Part shown: positions 25,279-34,155 of the stretch, in pieces
Position numbering within the stretch: the first letter of the stretch is position 1
Layout: each line of letters starts with the position of its first letter
DNA from: Sphingobacteriales bacterium
GTDB lineage: Bacteria; Bacteroidota; Bacteroidia; Chitinophagales; Chitinophagaceae
DNA length: 44,694 nt
Direction of reading: 5' to 3'
NCBI GenBank assembly: GCA_023251235.1
Contig: JAHEZE010000013.1
Span: 1 to 44,694, forward strand
Made by a program: the position numbers and the translations under genes
Notes under the pieces: model-generated
What the model saw: the letters and a program-made list of their open reading frames with translations, nothing else
Databases searched by the model: none
Told to the model about the DNA's origin: nothing

Positions 25279-26841
25279 CTAGAATGGTGTTTCCTCTTCC
25301 TCCTCTTCCGGCAGGTCATTCATCTTACTACCAGTCTGAATATAAAGCCTTGCACTATCACCACCTTCACTGTCTGGTACAGGTTTCCAATTGCCGGGTA
25401 ATCCTACACCGCCAAAACCACTGCCATCATCTTCCACAAATTTCTGAATATGCAGTAATGCTTTTAGTTTAATAGTGTCTAATGTACCATTACGATTCTT
25501 GGCAATTTTAATGATTGTTTCTCCTTTATTACTTTCTCCCATTTCATTGGCAGTAATATCATAGTATTCCGGGCGGTAAAGGAACATGACCATATCTGCA
25601 TCCTGTTCAATAGCGCCGGATTCACGCAGGTCACTTAGTTGAGGAATCTTTGCACCCTCTTTTCTTTTTTCCACCTCGCGGCTTAACTGGGAGAGGGCAA
25701 TGATGGGAAGATTTAATTCTTTTGCCAATGCCTTCAGGTTACGGGAAATATTACTGATCTCCTGTTCCCTATTGGAACTTCTGTTTTCTCCCGTGCCACT
25801 CATTAATTGTAAATAGTCAATAATAATGGTGCCGATATTATGTTTGTTTTTTAAGCGACGGCATTTAGCTCTTAATTCAAAAATGTTCAGCGCCGGAGTA
25901 TCATCAATAAATATGGGAGCCTGAGCCAGGCGTTGAATACCGCGGGCATATAATTGTTTCATCTCATGCTCTTCCAATTTTCCACGGGCAATTTTCTCCA
26001 GCCATATTTCACTTTCAGCAGCGAGAATACGCTGCACCAACTGGCCTGCACTCATCTCTAAAGAGAAGAATGCAACGGGTGTTGGTTTGGATGAATGCAG
26101 CGCTGCATTTCTTGCCAGGTTCAATGCAAAAGCTGTTTTACCAACTGATGGCCGGGCGGCAAGGATAATGAGATCTGTATTTTGCCAGCCGTATGTTACC
26201 CTGTCTAAAGAAGGATAGCCACTGGGCACGCCGGAAAAGTCTTCGTTTTTATGACGGAGATCTTCAATACGCTGAATAGTTTTTACCAATACAGAATCGA
26301 TGGTATCAAAATTTTTTCTCAGGTTATTATTGGTGATCTCAAACAATTTAGTTTCTGCATCATCCAGCAAATCGAAAACATCGGTAGAATCTTCGTAGGC
26401 ATCACCAATGATTTCTCCGCTTACACGGATCAGTTCCCGTTGAATAAATTTTTGAAGAATGATTCTTGAGTGTGCTTCAATATGTGCTGATGATACAACG
26501 GCATTTGTAAGCTTTGTTACATAATAAGGGCCACCTACCATATCCAGTTCCTCACGGGTTTTTAATTCTTCGGCTACCGTGAGGATATCAATGGGTTTAT
26601 TTTTTTGGGCCAACCCCTGGATGGCCCGGAAGATGCGTTGATGTGCATCCACATAAAAACATTCGGGTTTTAAAATTTCAATTACGGTATCAAATGCATT
26701 TTTCTCCAGCATGATGGCCCCCAGTACAGCTTCCTCCAGGTCTTTAGCCTGCGGTGGTAGTTTGCCATAAAGCATTGTGCTGAGTTCGGAGGATGTTTTT
26801 CTTCTTTGCTTGCGGTCCTTATTGAGATTTGTTAATTCCAT
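25279..26841 (-). CDS. dnaB: Replicative DNA helicase
   Basis: The 520-residue protein has the N-terminal DnaB domain (LPPQAKDLEEAVLGAIM, residues 28-44), a linker to ~195, and a RecA-like motor with Walker A ARPSVGKTA (229-237), Walker B TIIIDYLQLM and the C-terminal motif DLRESGAIEQDADMVMFLYR. It forms the hexameric ring helicase at the replication fork. It is about 50 residues longer than the E. coli protein, mostly from a basic N-terminal leader and an acidic tail (LPEEEEEETPF). No intein is present. It is transcribed alone, divergent from pheT. Confidence 0.96.
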   Translation of the reverse strand: MELTNLNKDRKQRRKTSSELSTMLYGKLPPQAKDLEEAVLGAIMLEKNAFDTVIEILKPECFYVDAHQRIFRAIQGLAQKNKPIDILTVAEELKTREELDMVGGPYYVTKLTNAVVSSAHIEAHSRIILQKFIQRELIRVSGEIIGDAYEDSTDVFDLLDDAETKLFEITNNNLRKNFDTIDSVLVKTIQRIEDLRHKNEDFSGVPSGYPSLDRVTYGWQNTDLIILAARPSVGKTAFALNLARNAALHSSKPTPVAFFSLEMSAGQLVQRILAAESEIWLEKIARGKLEEHEMKQLYARGIQRLAQAPIFIDDTPALNIFELRAKCRRLKNKHNIGTIIIDYLQLMSGTGENRSSNREQEISNISRNLKALAKELNLPIIALSQLSREVEKRKEGAKIPQLSDLRESGAIEQDADMVMFLYRPEYYDITANEMGESNKGETIIKIAKNRNGTLDTIKLKALLHIQKFVEDDGSGFGGVGLPGNWKPVPDSEGGDSARLYIQTGSKMNDLPEEEEEETPF

Positions 26842-26869
26842 TTCTTAAAGTAGGGCGATAAAAATTTAA

Positions 26870-26897
26870 ACCATTGATTACTTACCAATGACTAACG
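26870..26897 (+). repeat. Degenerate 7-bp array upstream of dnaB
   Basis: ACCATTG, ATTACTT, ACCAATG and ACTAACG follow at 7-bp spacing. The first and third units are one base off the ACCATTC form; the array is more decayed than others. Confidence 0.45.
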
Positions 26898-27138
26898 GGT
26901 TAGTAGTCCAGCCTTATTTACTGAATAGTTGGTTTGGATCGGAACATTCTCCCTCAGTCAGACGGCGAATATAAAAGCCAAATGCGCTACAAAAAAAATT
27001 TTTCTTTCTTAACTAAAACTTCACATGCTTTTCCACATTTGGATTTTACAGACTACTGTGTAAGTTATAAAAAATAAACTCAGCAACCGGTTAAAAATTT
27101 CCACCGTTCTGATAAAAATTCTTCTGCCCCCAATCAAT

Positions 27139-27146
27139 TATCTTTG
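27139..27146 (+). promoter_or_regulatory. -7 element of pheT (TATCTTTG)
   Basis: A perfect TAnnTTTG match 57 bp before the pheT ATG. The start of transcription would fall inside the palindrome that begins at the last base of this box. No clear -33 TTG is seen. Confidence 0.6.
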
Positions 27147-27177
27147 CCTGCCCGTCGAAACCCTGGCGCAGGCGGGC
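27146..27177. repeat. GC-rich palindromic element at the pheT promoter
   Basis: GCCTGCC and GGCGGGC pair (one G-T wobble) around a central GTCGAAACCCTGGCGCA. The composition contrasts sharply with the AT-rich surroundings. It resembles the CCTGCC...GGCAGG insert in pabB and a GC-rich palindrome class I know from many bacterial genomes. Confidence 0.7.
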
Positions 27178-27203
27178 TTTCAATTTTTAATACGATTCAA
27201 CTA

Positions 27204-29630
27204 ATGACAATTTCTTATAAATGGCTGAGTGAATATCTGCCTGTACCGGTAGAACCAGAAAGGCTTTCAAGAATTCTTACTTCAATCGGATTGGAAGTTG
27301 AAAACTTTGAAAAATATGAAGAGGTGAAGGGTGGATTAAAGGACCTGGTAATTGGTGAAGTTCTTACCACAGAAAAACATCCGAATGCAGATAAACTAAC
27401 TCTAACAAAAGTTAATATAGGAAGAAGTGAACCTCTCCAGATTGTTTGTGGCGCACCCAATGTGGCCGTTGGACAAAAAGTGATAGTGGCAAAGGTTGGC
27501 ACAACTATTTTTCCAATAAATAACGACCCGGTAACGATGAAAGTGGCAAAGATCAGAAATGTAGAAAGTCATGGAATGATCTGCGCCGAAGATGAAATTG
27601 GTCTTGGAACTTCACATGATGGTATAATGGTGTTGGATAAGAATGCCAAAGTGGGAACTGCTGTTGCTGATTATTTTCAACACTATGATGATTGGATTTT
27701 TGAATTAGGTATAACTCCTAACCGAATGGATGCTATGAGTCATTGGGGCGTAGCCAGAGATATTTGCGCCTACCTTACTCATCATGACAAAAAAGAAATT
27801 AAACCCAAACTACCTTTCATTAACGGGCTCAAACCTGATAACAATTCATTATCAATTGCTGTTTCCATTGAAAATAATAAAGCCTGCCAGCGATACAGCG
27901 GTATCAGCATTTCGGGAGCAATCGTAAAAGAATCACCCATATGGTTGCAACAAAGACTAAAAGCAATTGGACTGAGGCCTATTAATAATATTGTAGACAT
28001 TACCAACTTCATTCAGCATGAGACCGGACAACCGCTGCACGCATTTGATGCGGATAATATCAGAGGAAGTAAAATAGTAGTGAAGAATCTGCCGGAAGGA
28101 ACAAAATTTATCACCCTGGATGAAAAAGAAAGAAAATTAAGTAAAGAAGATCTGATGATCTGTGATGCAGAAGGAGGAATATGTATTGCCGGTGTATTTG
28201 GCGGCCTTCATTCCGGAGTTTCAGAAAAAACAAAAAATATATTTCTTGAAAGCGCCTGGTTCAACCCGGTTGATATACGTAAAACTTCTTTCCGGCATAA
28301 TCTGCGGACAGATGCAGCCACAAGATTTGAAAAGAATATCGATATTTCAAATACAGTAAACATTTTGAAACGTGCCGCATTGATGATAAAAGAACTTGGA
28401 GCTGGTCAAATTTCGTCCGATGTTGTAGACATTTATCCTAAACCTGCAGAAAAAACCCTGGTAACACTAAAATATCATTACCTGAAAAAGTTAAGTGGAA
28501 AAAATTATCACCCGGATTCAGTAAAAGATATTTTAACCGGCCTGGGTTTTGAAATTGCAAAAAACAATATTGATGAAATCAGGGTATCCGTGCCTTTAAG
28601 CAAACCGGATATTGTTATACCGGCTGATATTGTTGAAGAAATTTTACGAATTGATGGCCTGGACAATATCGAAATTCCAACAGCCATTACCATTACGCCT
28701 TCTGTGGAAGAGAATTACCTGCAACAGGCATTGAAAGAAAAAGTATCTAATTATCTGGTTGGCCTTGGTTTCCATGAAATGATGACTAATTCAATTACTA
28801 ATGCCGCATATTTTTCAGATGAAGAACAACAAAGCATGGTAAAAATGATGAACAGCCTGAGTGCAGAATTGAATATTCTGCGACCATCTTTATTGGAGAC
28901 CAGCCTGGAATCTGTAGCGCATAACCTGAATCATAAGAATAATTATCTGAAACTTTTTGAATTTGGAAAAAGCTATTTTACGTCCGGCCCGGGACAATAC
29001 CGTGAACAGGAACAACTCTGCCTGGTAATTAGTGGTATTGTAAACGAACATAGCTGGAAACAAAAAAGTAATACTGCAGATTTCTACTATATAAAAGGAG
29101 CGTTGATATCAGTTTTACACCTCCTGGGAATAAATCCTGATACTTTTGAAGTTCTACAGATATCAAAAATGGATAATCATGTTATTGCAAAAGCAAATAA
29201 TCAGGTTATTGCCGGTGTAGGGGAAGTAACTAAAAAAGTTCTCTCTCAATTTGGAATTAAACAACCTGTATTCTTTGCTGCATTGAATTGGGAAGAAGTT
29301 GTAAGAATGGCTTCTTTACAAAATCTTGTTATAAATGAACTCCCCCGGTTTCCGGCAGTAATAAGAGATATTTCCATACTGGTTCCAAAACAACTGGGGT
29401 ATAAAGAAGTGGAGAAATCGGTGTATAAATTAAGGCTTGCCAAATTGCAGGAGGTGAAACTCTTTGATATATTCGAAAGTGAAAAGCTGGGAGCAGGTAA
29501 AAAATCGATGGCTATTAGTTTTACTTTCCTGGATGAAGAGAAAACTTTAACAGATAAAGAAATTGATGGATGGATAAATATGATAATGACGTCGCTTGAA
29601 AAAGAACTGAATGCAGAAATAAGAAAATAA
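27204..29630 (+). CDS. pheT: Phenylalanyl-tRNA synthetase beta subunit
   Basis: The 808-residue product starts MTISYKWLSEYLP at 27204. A frame from a TTG at 27144 would add 20 residues encoded by the palindromic element and is rejected. Domains in order: tRNA-binding OB domain (~40-150, with HPNADKLTLTKVNIG and QIVCGAPNV), B3/B4 editing domain (~210-400, NNIVDITNFIQHETGQPLHAFD), B5 (~405-475), catalytic-like core, and ferredoxin-fold anticodon-binding domain at the end (LPRFPAVIRDISILVPK). It pairs with PheS, not encoded here, to charge tRNA-Phe. The next gene starts 11 bp on, forming a unit with the coiled-coil gene and probably zapA. Confidence 0.96.
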   Translation: MTISYKWLSEYLPVPVEPERLSRILTSIGLEVENFEKYEEVKGGLKDLVIGEVLTTEKHPNADKLTLTKVNIGRSEPLQIVCGAPNVAVGQKVIVAKVGTTIFPINNDPVTMKVAKIRNVESHGMICAEDEIGLGTSHDGIMVLDKNAKVGTAVADYFQHYDDWIFELGITPNRMDAMSHWGVARDICAYLTHHDKKEIKPKLPFINGLKPDNNSLSIAVSIENNKACQRYSGISISGAIVKESPIWLQQRLKAIGLRPINNIVDITNFIQHETGQPLHAFDADNIRGSKIVVKNLPEGTKFITLDEKERKLSKEDLMICDAEGGICIAGVFGGLHSGVSEKTKNIFLESAWFNPVDIRKTSFRHNLRTDAATRFEKNIDISNTVNILKRAALMIKELGAGQISSDVVDIYPKPAEKTLVTLKYHYLKKLSGKNYHPDSVKDILTGLGFEIAKNNIDEIRVSVPLSKPDIVIPADIVEEILRIDGLDNIEIPTAITITPSVEENYLQQALKEKVSNYLVGLGFHEMMTNSITNAAYFSDEEQQSMVKMMNSLSAELNILRPSLLETSLESVAHNLNHKNNYLKLFEFGKSYFTSGPGQYREQEQLCLVISGIVNEHSWKQKSNTADFYYIKGALISVLHLLGINPDTFEVLQISKMDNHVIAKANNQVIAGVGEVTKKVLSQFGIKQPVFFAALNWEEVVRMASLQNLVINELPRFPAVIRDISILVPKQLGYKEVEKSVYKLRLAKLQEVKLFDIFESEKLGAGKKSMAISFTFLDEEKTLTDKEIDGWINMIMTSLEKELNAEIRK

Positions 29631-29641
29631 GAAATATATCC

Positions 29642-29929
29642 ATGACCGAACTCGAAAAAAAATTAAAAAAAATTCAGGATAAACTTCAACTGTTGCTGAA
29701 GCAATATTCTTCCTTGCAAAGTGAAAACCAACGATTGAAAAAGGAATTGGAAAAAAACACAAAACATACATTAGTTTACCAGCAAAATATTGATGACCTG
29801 AAACAACAGGTGGAAGTTTTAAAGATCACTTCTGGTAACTGGGAGGAACCCGATAAGAAAGAATTTGAAAAACGTATCAACACATATATTAAAGAAATTG
29901 ATCGCTGTATAGCTCTATTGAGTGAGTAA
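29642..29929 (+). CDS. Small coiled-coil protein, possible ZapB-like division factor
   Basis: A 95-residue, highly charged protein with heptad-type leucine/isoleucine spacing through residues 3-62 (LEKKLKKIQDKLQLLLKQY) and a second helix KKEFEKRINTYIKEIDRCIALL. No signal, cysteine pair or enzyme motif is seen. It lies between pheT and zapA. That position and the coiled-coil build suggest a partner of ZapA analogous to ZapB; this is inference from context, as ZapB itself is too simple a sequence to recognise reliably. Confidence 0.75.
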   Translation: MTELEKKLKKIQDKLQLLLKQYSSLQSENQRLKKELEKNTKHTLVYQQNIDDLKQQVEVLKITSGNWEEPDKKEFEKRINTYIKEIDRCIALLSE

Positions 29930-29954
29930 GAACAAAAAAAGCTTTTTTATTCTC

Positions 29955-29986
29955 CCACTCTCCATTCATAACTACAACTTACAACT
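29955..29986 (+). repeat. 7-bp degenerate array abutting the zapA start
   Basis: CCACTCT, CCATTCA, TAACTAC, AACTTAC follow at 7-bp spacing and run straight into AACTATG, whose last three bases are the zapA start codon. As before the MutS-like gene, the array occupies the place of a ribosome-binding site. Confidence 0.6.
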
Positions 29987-30280
29987 ATGCCCGAGCAACT
30001 TATTCCCGCCACCATTGTAATTGCTGACAGAAGTTATCGTATCAAAATCCAGTCAAAAGATGAAGAAGTGGTGCGAAAAACAGTAAAAACGATCAATGAT
30101 AAAATCATTGAATTTAAAACTCAGTTTGCCGGCAAGGATATGCAGGACTATGTGGCGATGGCGCTGGTTTGGTATGCTACTGAACAAAATGAAACTTCGA
30201 CAAATGAAGTAGAAAAAGAAAATATTACTAATAAACTGAATCTGCTGGAAAGGATGCTCGATGGGCACCTGCAGCCCTGA
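29987..30280 (+). CDS. zapA: Cell division protein ZapA
   Basis: The 97-residue product has the ZapA pattern: a short beta hairpin (ATIVIADRSYRIKIQSKDEE), the helix VRKTVKTINDKI and a long C-terminal coiled coil from KDMQDYVAMALVWYATEQ to the end. ZapA binds and bundles FtsZ filaments at the division ring. It follows the coiled-coil gene by 57 bp, which include the heptamer array. Confidence 0.88.
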   Translation: MPEQLIPATIVIADRSYRIKIQSKDEEVVRKTVKTINDKIIEFKTQFAGKDMQDYVAMALVWYATEQNETSTNEVEKENITNKLNLLERMLDGHLQP

Positions 30281-30304
30281 ATAATTAGTGGCTGACTCAT
30301 AATC

Positions 30305-31468
30305 TTAAAATGTTTTTTTCCCTTCCACAATAAATTCTTCCAGTTTTTTCTCCAATTCTTCCCCTCTTAGATTCTTTGCAATTATCCTTCCTGTAGGATC
30401 TACCAAAAGATTTTGAGGGATAGCCTGTATGCCATACAAAACAGCTACTTCATTTTGCCAGAATTTAAGATCGCTGACATGTGTCCACCATAATTGGTCA
30501 TCGTGAATTGCTTTCAGCCATTTTTCCTTTTGTCCGGCCCGATCAAGTGATATGCTGAGAATATGAAATCCTTTTTCCTTATACTTATCATAAGCTTTTA
30601 CCACACTGGGGTTTTCCTTCCGGCAGGGTCCGCACCAACTGGCCCAAAAATCAATCAGTAAATATTTACCGCGAAAAGATGAAAGGGTAACAGGAATTCC
30701 TAATGTATCATTTTGTGTAAACTCCATAGCAATGTTCCCGATTCCGGTCTTTTTTGCAATATCAATCCTCTCTCTTAATTCGATGGCAGAAGGATAATTT
30801 TGAACCGCCAGAGGCAATAAATTAAACAAAGGTTCTACTTTGACAGGTACTATATCCCATCCGGCCAGTTCTTCAATAGCATATAGCGCCACCGGAGAAT
30901 TGAAATTATTTTTTGCATATGTTCCATACACTTTATCTTTCATTTCAGCATCAACAGCTTCAATTTCAGAATCGATCTTATCCATATTCTCCTTATCCTT
31001 ATTCTTAGAAAACTCACTGTATTTTTTATATAGATCATCCAGTTTTGCCATATAGGGTTTTGTCATTTCATTGAGCTTCACAAATTCTTTATGAGCACCA
31101 GAATTTCTCACTCTTATATTGCTGAAAGAATCTGTAGAGGTAATTTTTATTTTCCGGGGTTCAAGAAAGACAGATGCCATATCCCTTTTATAATTCAATG
31201 TTTTTGTTTTACCATTTTCATCGGCTAAGTATTTTACATGAAGCCTGGCGAGTTGCGGCTCCTTAATTGCTCCGGTAAATACATATTTCCCGTTATTGAT
31301 TTTTACGCTGTCGGTCTTCCATTCACCATCAGCTTTGTATTGGCAAAATATCCATTCAATACCACCCGATACTTTTCTGACATCACCGGTCAGTTTAAAT
31401 TTCATCTCCTTTTTTTGCGCTGTTGTCAGAAAGGGAAGAAACAACAAAATGGCAGCAACCTTTTTCAT
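30305..31468 (-). CDS. TlpA-like thiol-disulfide oxidoreductase with DUF4369 domain
   Basis: The 387-residue protein has a signal peptide (MKKVAAILLFLPFLTTAQ), a DUF4369-type beta domain (about 22-120), a helical linker (~130-240) and a C-terminal AhpC/TSA-thioredoxin domain with DFWASWCGPC (C279, C282) and a cis-proline region AIPQNLLVDPTG. It would reduce or isomerise disulfides in the periplasm, or feed cytochrome maturation, as Bacteroidetes relatives are thought to. It sits alone on the minus strand between zapA and rny, interrupting an otherwise plus-strand group. Confidence 0.9.
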   Translation of the reverse strand: MKKVAAILLFLPFLTTAQKKEMKFKLTGDVRKVSGGIEWIFCQYKADGEWKTDSVKINNGKYVFTGAIKEPQLARLHVKYLADENGKTKTLNYKRDMASVFLEPRKIKITSTDSFSNIRVRNSGAHKEFVKLNEMTKPYMAKLDDLYKKYSEFSKNKDKENMDKIDSEIEAVDAEMKDKVYGTYAKNNFNSPVALYAIEELAGWDIVPVKVEPLFNLLPLAVQNYPSAIELRERIDIAKKTGIGNIAMEFTQNDTLGIPVTLSSFRGKYLLIDFWASWCGPCRKENPSVVKAYDKYKEKGFHILSISLDRAGQKEKWLKAIHDDQLWWTHVSDLKFWQNEVAVLYGIQAIPQNLLVDPTGRIIAKNLRGEELEKKLEEFIVEGKKTF

Positions 31469-31600
31469 CTTAAAGATTTATATAGACTGCAAGATTAATC
31501 AATTTACCGGGCAGGGTCCAGCCATTCCTCATTAATTTATCCATGACATAAACCCCATTTTTATGATATTATTGGATTTCATGCTGTAAAAGCGGTTTTG

Positions 31601-31608
31601 TATCTTCG
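31601..31608 (+). promoter_or_regulatory. Probable -7 element of rny (TATCTTCG)
   Basis: One base from TAnnTTTG and identical to the box before pyrD; it would give a leader of about 85 nt before the rny ATG at 31701. Confidence 0.4.
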
Positions 31609-31700
31609 CTGTTTACCTGTTCTTTGCTGAAATATAAGTAAATAACAGGCTTAATAAAGTATTAAAACAAGTATTGTGAAATCATTCAAATTAAAAATTC

Positions 31701-33266
31701 ATGGATCCGAATATATTGTCTGCCATTATTGGAGGAGCTGCCCTTGTCATCGGCATTGTAGCGGGTAAACTGATTTTCTCCAAAAACACAAAAAAACAGA
31801 TTGCCGAAGCCGAATTACTTTCTCAAAATATTATCAGGGAAGCTGAATTTAGAGGGGAAACTATAAAGAAAGAAAAAGAACTGGAAGCAAAGGAACGCTT
31901 TGTCCAGATGAAAGCCAATCATGAAAAAGATGTGCTGGAGCGTAACAGGAAAATAAATGATTCCGAAAACCGCACCCGCCAAAAAGAGCAAACTATTAAC
32001 CAGAAAGAAAATAACCTGGATAAAACAATAAAGGAGAATGAGGCAATAAAAGAACATCTCAACCGCCAGATCGAATTGGTAAATATCAAACGTACCGAGC
32101 TGGAAAAACACCAGGAAGAACATATACGGCGTTTGGAAAAAATTGCCGGATTAACCGCTAATGAAGCAAAATCTCAATTAATAGAAAGTTTGAAACAAGA
32201 AGCCCAAACCAAGGCACTGGGAATTCAACAAGAAATTATTGATGATGCCAAACAAAAAGCAAATAAAGAAGCCAGAAAGATCATTATTCAAACTATCCAA
32301 CGCACTGCGGCCGAGCAGGCAATTGAAAATTCCATTACTGTATTTAATCTTGAAAGTGATGAACTAAAAGGTCAGATCATTGGCCGTGAAGGAAGAAATA
32401 TCCGTGCTATTGAAGCCGCTACCGGGGTTGATCTGATTGTGGATGACACTCCGGAAGCTATTGTCCTCTCATCTTTCGATCCTCTTCGTCGTGAAATTGC
32501 CAGGTTAAGTTTACAGCGCCTGGTTGCTGATGGACGCATTCACCCCGCAAGAATTGAAGAAGTGGTAGAAAAGACCAAAAAACAAATTGAAGAACAAGTG
32601 ATGGAGATCGGCGAAAGAACGGTTATTGAATTAGGAATTCATGGCTTGCATAAAGAACTTGTACGGATGGTTGGAAGAATGAGGTTCCGCTCTTCGTATG
32701 GTCAAAATTTATTGATGCATAGCCGTGAGACAGCCAACCTTTGTGCAATCATGGCTTCCGAATTAGGTTTGAATGCCAAATTAGCCAAACGTGCCGGACT
32801 GTTACATGATATCGGTAAAGTACCTGATGAAGAAACTGAACTGAGTCACGCATTGCTTGGCGCTAAGCTGGCTGAAAAATATGGCGAAACCCCGGCTATT
32901 GTAAATGCTATTGGCGCCCATCATGATGAAATGGAAATGCAATTTGTCATTTCGCCTATTGTACAGGCTTGCGATGCTATAAGTGGCGCAAGACCCGGTG
33001 CCCGCAGGGAAATAATGCAGCAATACTTGCAAAGGATCAAAGATCTTGAAACCCTGGCAATGGCTTACAGTGGTGTGGAGAAAGCTTATGCAATACAGGC
33101 CGGTCGTGAACTCAGGGTAATTGTAGAAGCTGACAATGTTACTGACCAGGAATCAGAAAAACTTTCCTTTGAAATAGCACAAAAAATCCAGAATGAAATG
33201 ACTTTCCCAGGACAGATAAAAGTGACTGTTATCAGGGAAAAAAGGGCTGTGAATGTAGCCCGTTAA
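31701..33266 (+). CDS. rny: Ribonuclease Y
   Basis: The 521-residue protein has the RNase Y layout: N-terminal membrane anchor ([20 protein letters not shown]), a long charged coiled coil (~30-210), a KH domain with GREGRN (228-233) followed by [18 protein letters not shown], and an HD domain with H340, the H369-D370 pair in LLHDIGK, and IGAHHDEME. It is an endonuclease that starts mRNA turnover at the membrane. Length matches the usual ~520. It appears monocistronic with a long leader. Confidence 0.96.
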   Translation: MDPNILSAIIGGAALVIGIVAGKLIFSKNTKKQIAEAELLSQNIIREAEFRGETIKKEKELEAKERFVQMKANHEKDVLERNRKINDSENRTRQKEQTINQKENNLDKTIKENEAIKEHLNRQIELVNIKRTELEKHQEEHIRRLEKIAGLTANEAKSQLIESLKQEAQTKALGIQQEIIDDAKQKANKEARKIIIQTIQRTAAEQAIENSITVFNLESDELKGQIIGREGRNIRAIEAATGVDLIVDDTPEAIVLSSFDPLRREIARLSLQRLVADGRIHPARIEEVVEKTKKQIEEQVMEIGERTVIELGIHGLHKELVRMVGRMRFRSSYGQNLLMHSRETANLCAIMASELGLNAKLAKRAGLLHDIGKVPDEETELSHALLGAKLAEKYGETPAIVNAIGAHHDEMEMQFVISPIVQACDAISGARPGARREIMQQYLQRIKDLETLAMAYSGVEKAYAIQAGRELRVIVEADNVTDQESEKLSFEIAQKIQNEMTFPGQIKVTVIREKRAVNVAR

Positions 33267-33275
33267 GGAATTTAA

Positions 33276-33296
33276 GTATTGGGTATTAGGAACTTG
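33276..33296 (+). repeat. Possible short 7-bp array after rny
   Basis: GTATTGG, GTATTAG and GAACTTG at 7-bp spacing, just past the rny stop. Only two units are closely alike. Confidence 0.3.
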
Positions 33297-33391
33297 AAAG
33301 AACTATTTTACTGCTGAATAATGATGTGAAGAGAAAAAAATGATTCGCTAAAAAAGACTAATTATCAATTCCAAATTCCCGGCTTTCCCCC

Positions 33392-33399
33392 TATCTTTG
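33392..33399 (+). promoter_or_regulatory. -7 element of rplS (TATCTTTG)
   Basis: Perfect TAnnTTTG match 23 bp before the rplS ATG, preceded by a pyrimidine-rich stretch. No clear -33 TTG. Confidence 0.6.
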
Positions 33400-33422
33400 C
33401 GACCCCGTTAAAATTGAAGGTT

Positions 33423-33788
33423 ATGAACCCAATAGAATTTGTTCACGAACAACTGACAATCAAGAAGGAAGTTCCTACATTTAAGGCTGGTGATAATATC
33501 ACCGTGAACTATAAAATTGTTGAAGGAAATAAAGAAAGAATCCAGAGTTTTAAAGGTGATGTGATTAAACGCCAGGGAAATGGAGCTACGGCAAGTTTTA
33601 CTGTACGTAAGATCTCTGATGGAGTTGGCGTTGAAAGATTGTTCCCGCTTTTTTCACCCAATATTGAATCTATTGAACTGAACAAGAGTGGCCGTGTTCG
33701 CAGAGCTAAACTGTTCTACCTCCGTAAGCGCAGCGGCAAGAGTGCAAGAATCCGCGAAAAAAGAATGTCTCAGGAAGAAGTTGAATAA
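33423..33788 (+). CDS. rplS: Ribosomal protein L19
   Basis: The 121-residue product begins [11 protein letters not shown] at the ATG at 33423; a frame three codons longer uses a TTG and is less likely. L19 features: [58 protein letters not shown] and the basic end [21 protein letters not shown]. It sits at the 30S-50S interface. The E. coli neighbours (rpsP, rimM, trmD) are absent; it is a single-gene unit with its own promoter and terminator. Confidence 0.97.
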   Translation: MNPIEFVHEQLTIKKEVPTFKAGDNITVNYKIVEGNKERIQSFKGDVIKRQGNGATASFTVRKISDGVGVERLFPLFSPNIESIELNKSGRVRRAKLFYLRKRSGKSARIREKRMSQEEVE

Positions 33789-33807
33789 ACATTTTTTAAC
33801 TGATTAT

Positions 33808-33834
33808 AAGCGGCTCAAAATGCCGCTTTTTTTT
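33808..33834 (+). terminator. Intrinsic terminator after rplS
   Basis: Stem AAGCGGC / GCCGCTT with a 7-nt loop, followed by a run of T, 19 bp past the rplS stop. Confidence 0.9.
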
Positions 33835-33890
33835 ATTTGATGAATGAAGCAGCTTAACAATTAATTTAAAAATCAGACTTTAATTTATAC

Positions 33891-33898
33891 TAACTTTG
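33891..33898 (+). promoter_or_regulatory. -7 element of tatA (TAACTTTG)
   Basis: Perfect TAnnTTTG match 23 bp before the tatA ATG, the same spacing as at rplS. Confidence 0.6.
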
Positions 33899-33921
33899 TA
33901 CATTCATTAAAATCATTCTTT

Positions 33922-34107
33922 ATGAATCTCGGCTGGACAGAAATTCTTTTGATCGCTTTTGTTGTTTTATTGTTGTTCGGTGGCAAAAAAATACCCGAAC
34001 TCATGCGTGGACTTGGTAAAGGTATTCGTGAATTCAATGATGCCAAGAATAATGTAAAAAAAGAGCTCGAAGAAGGAATTTCAGAAAAGGATAGTAAATC
34101 CTCTTAA
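33922..34107 (+). CDS. tatA: Sec-independent translocase TatA/TatE
   Basis: A 61-residue protein with one membrane helix ([21 protein letters not shown]), the hinge [20 protein letters not shown] typical of TatA, and a charged amphipathic tail. It would form the pore of the twin-arginine pathway, used by proteins such as the DUF1501 protein at 17.8-19.4 kb. TatB/TatC are not in this window. It precedes gatA by 48 bp and may be cotranscribed with it. Confidence 0.93.
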   Translation: MNLGWTEILLIAFVVLLLFGGKKIPELMRGLGKGIREFNDAKNNVKKELEEGISEKDSKSS

Positions 34108-34155
34108 GGTTACTATTTTTATTCACTCTAATTGATTTAATAAAAGCACTGGCTT

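Larger units (their letters stand above)
26842..27203. other. Divergent dnaB/pheT intergenic region
   Basis: These 362 bp have no credible gene. They hold a 7-bp degenerate array (26870-26897) next to dnaB, the pheT -7 element (27139-27146) and a GC-rich palindrome (27146-27177). No TAnnTTTG box for dnaB was found. Confidence 0.6.

Noticed and set aside
27144-27203. Longer PheT starting at TTG 27144
   Set aside because: The extra residues (MPARRNPGAGG...) are encoded by the palindrome and precede the conserved start MTISYKWL.
31530-31700. Possible 6S RNA near zapA, as in Proteobacteria
   Set aside because: No long open-bubble hairpin could be seen by eye; only a putative promoter and leader of rny.
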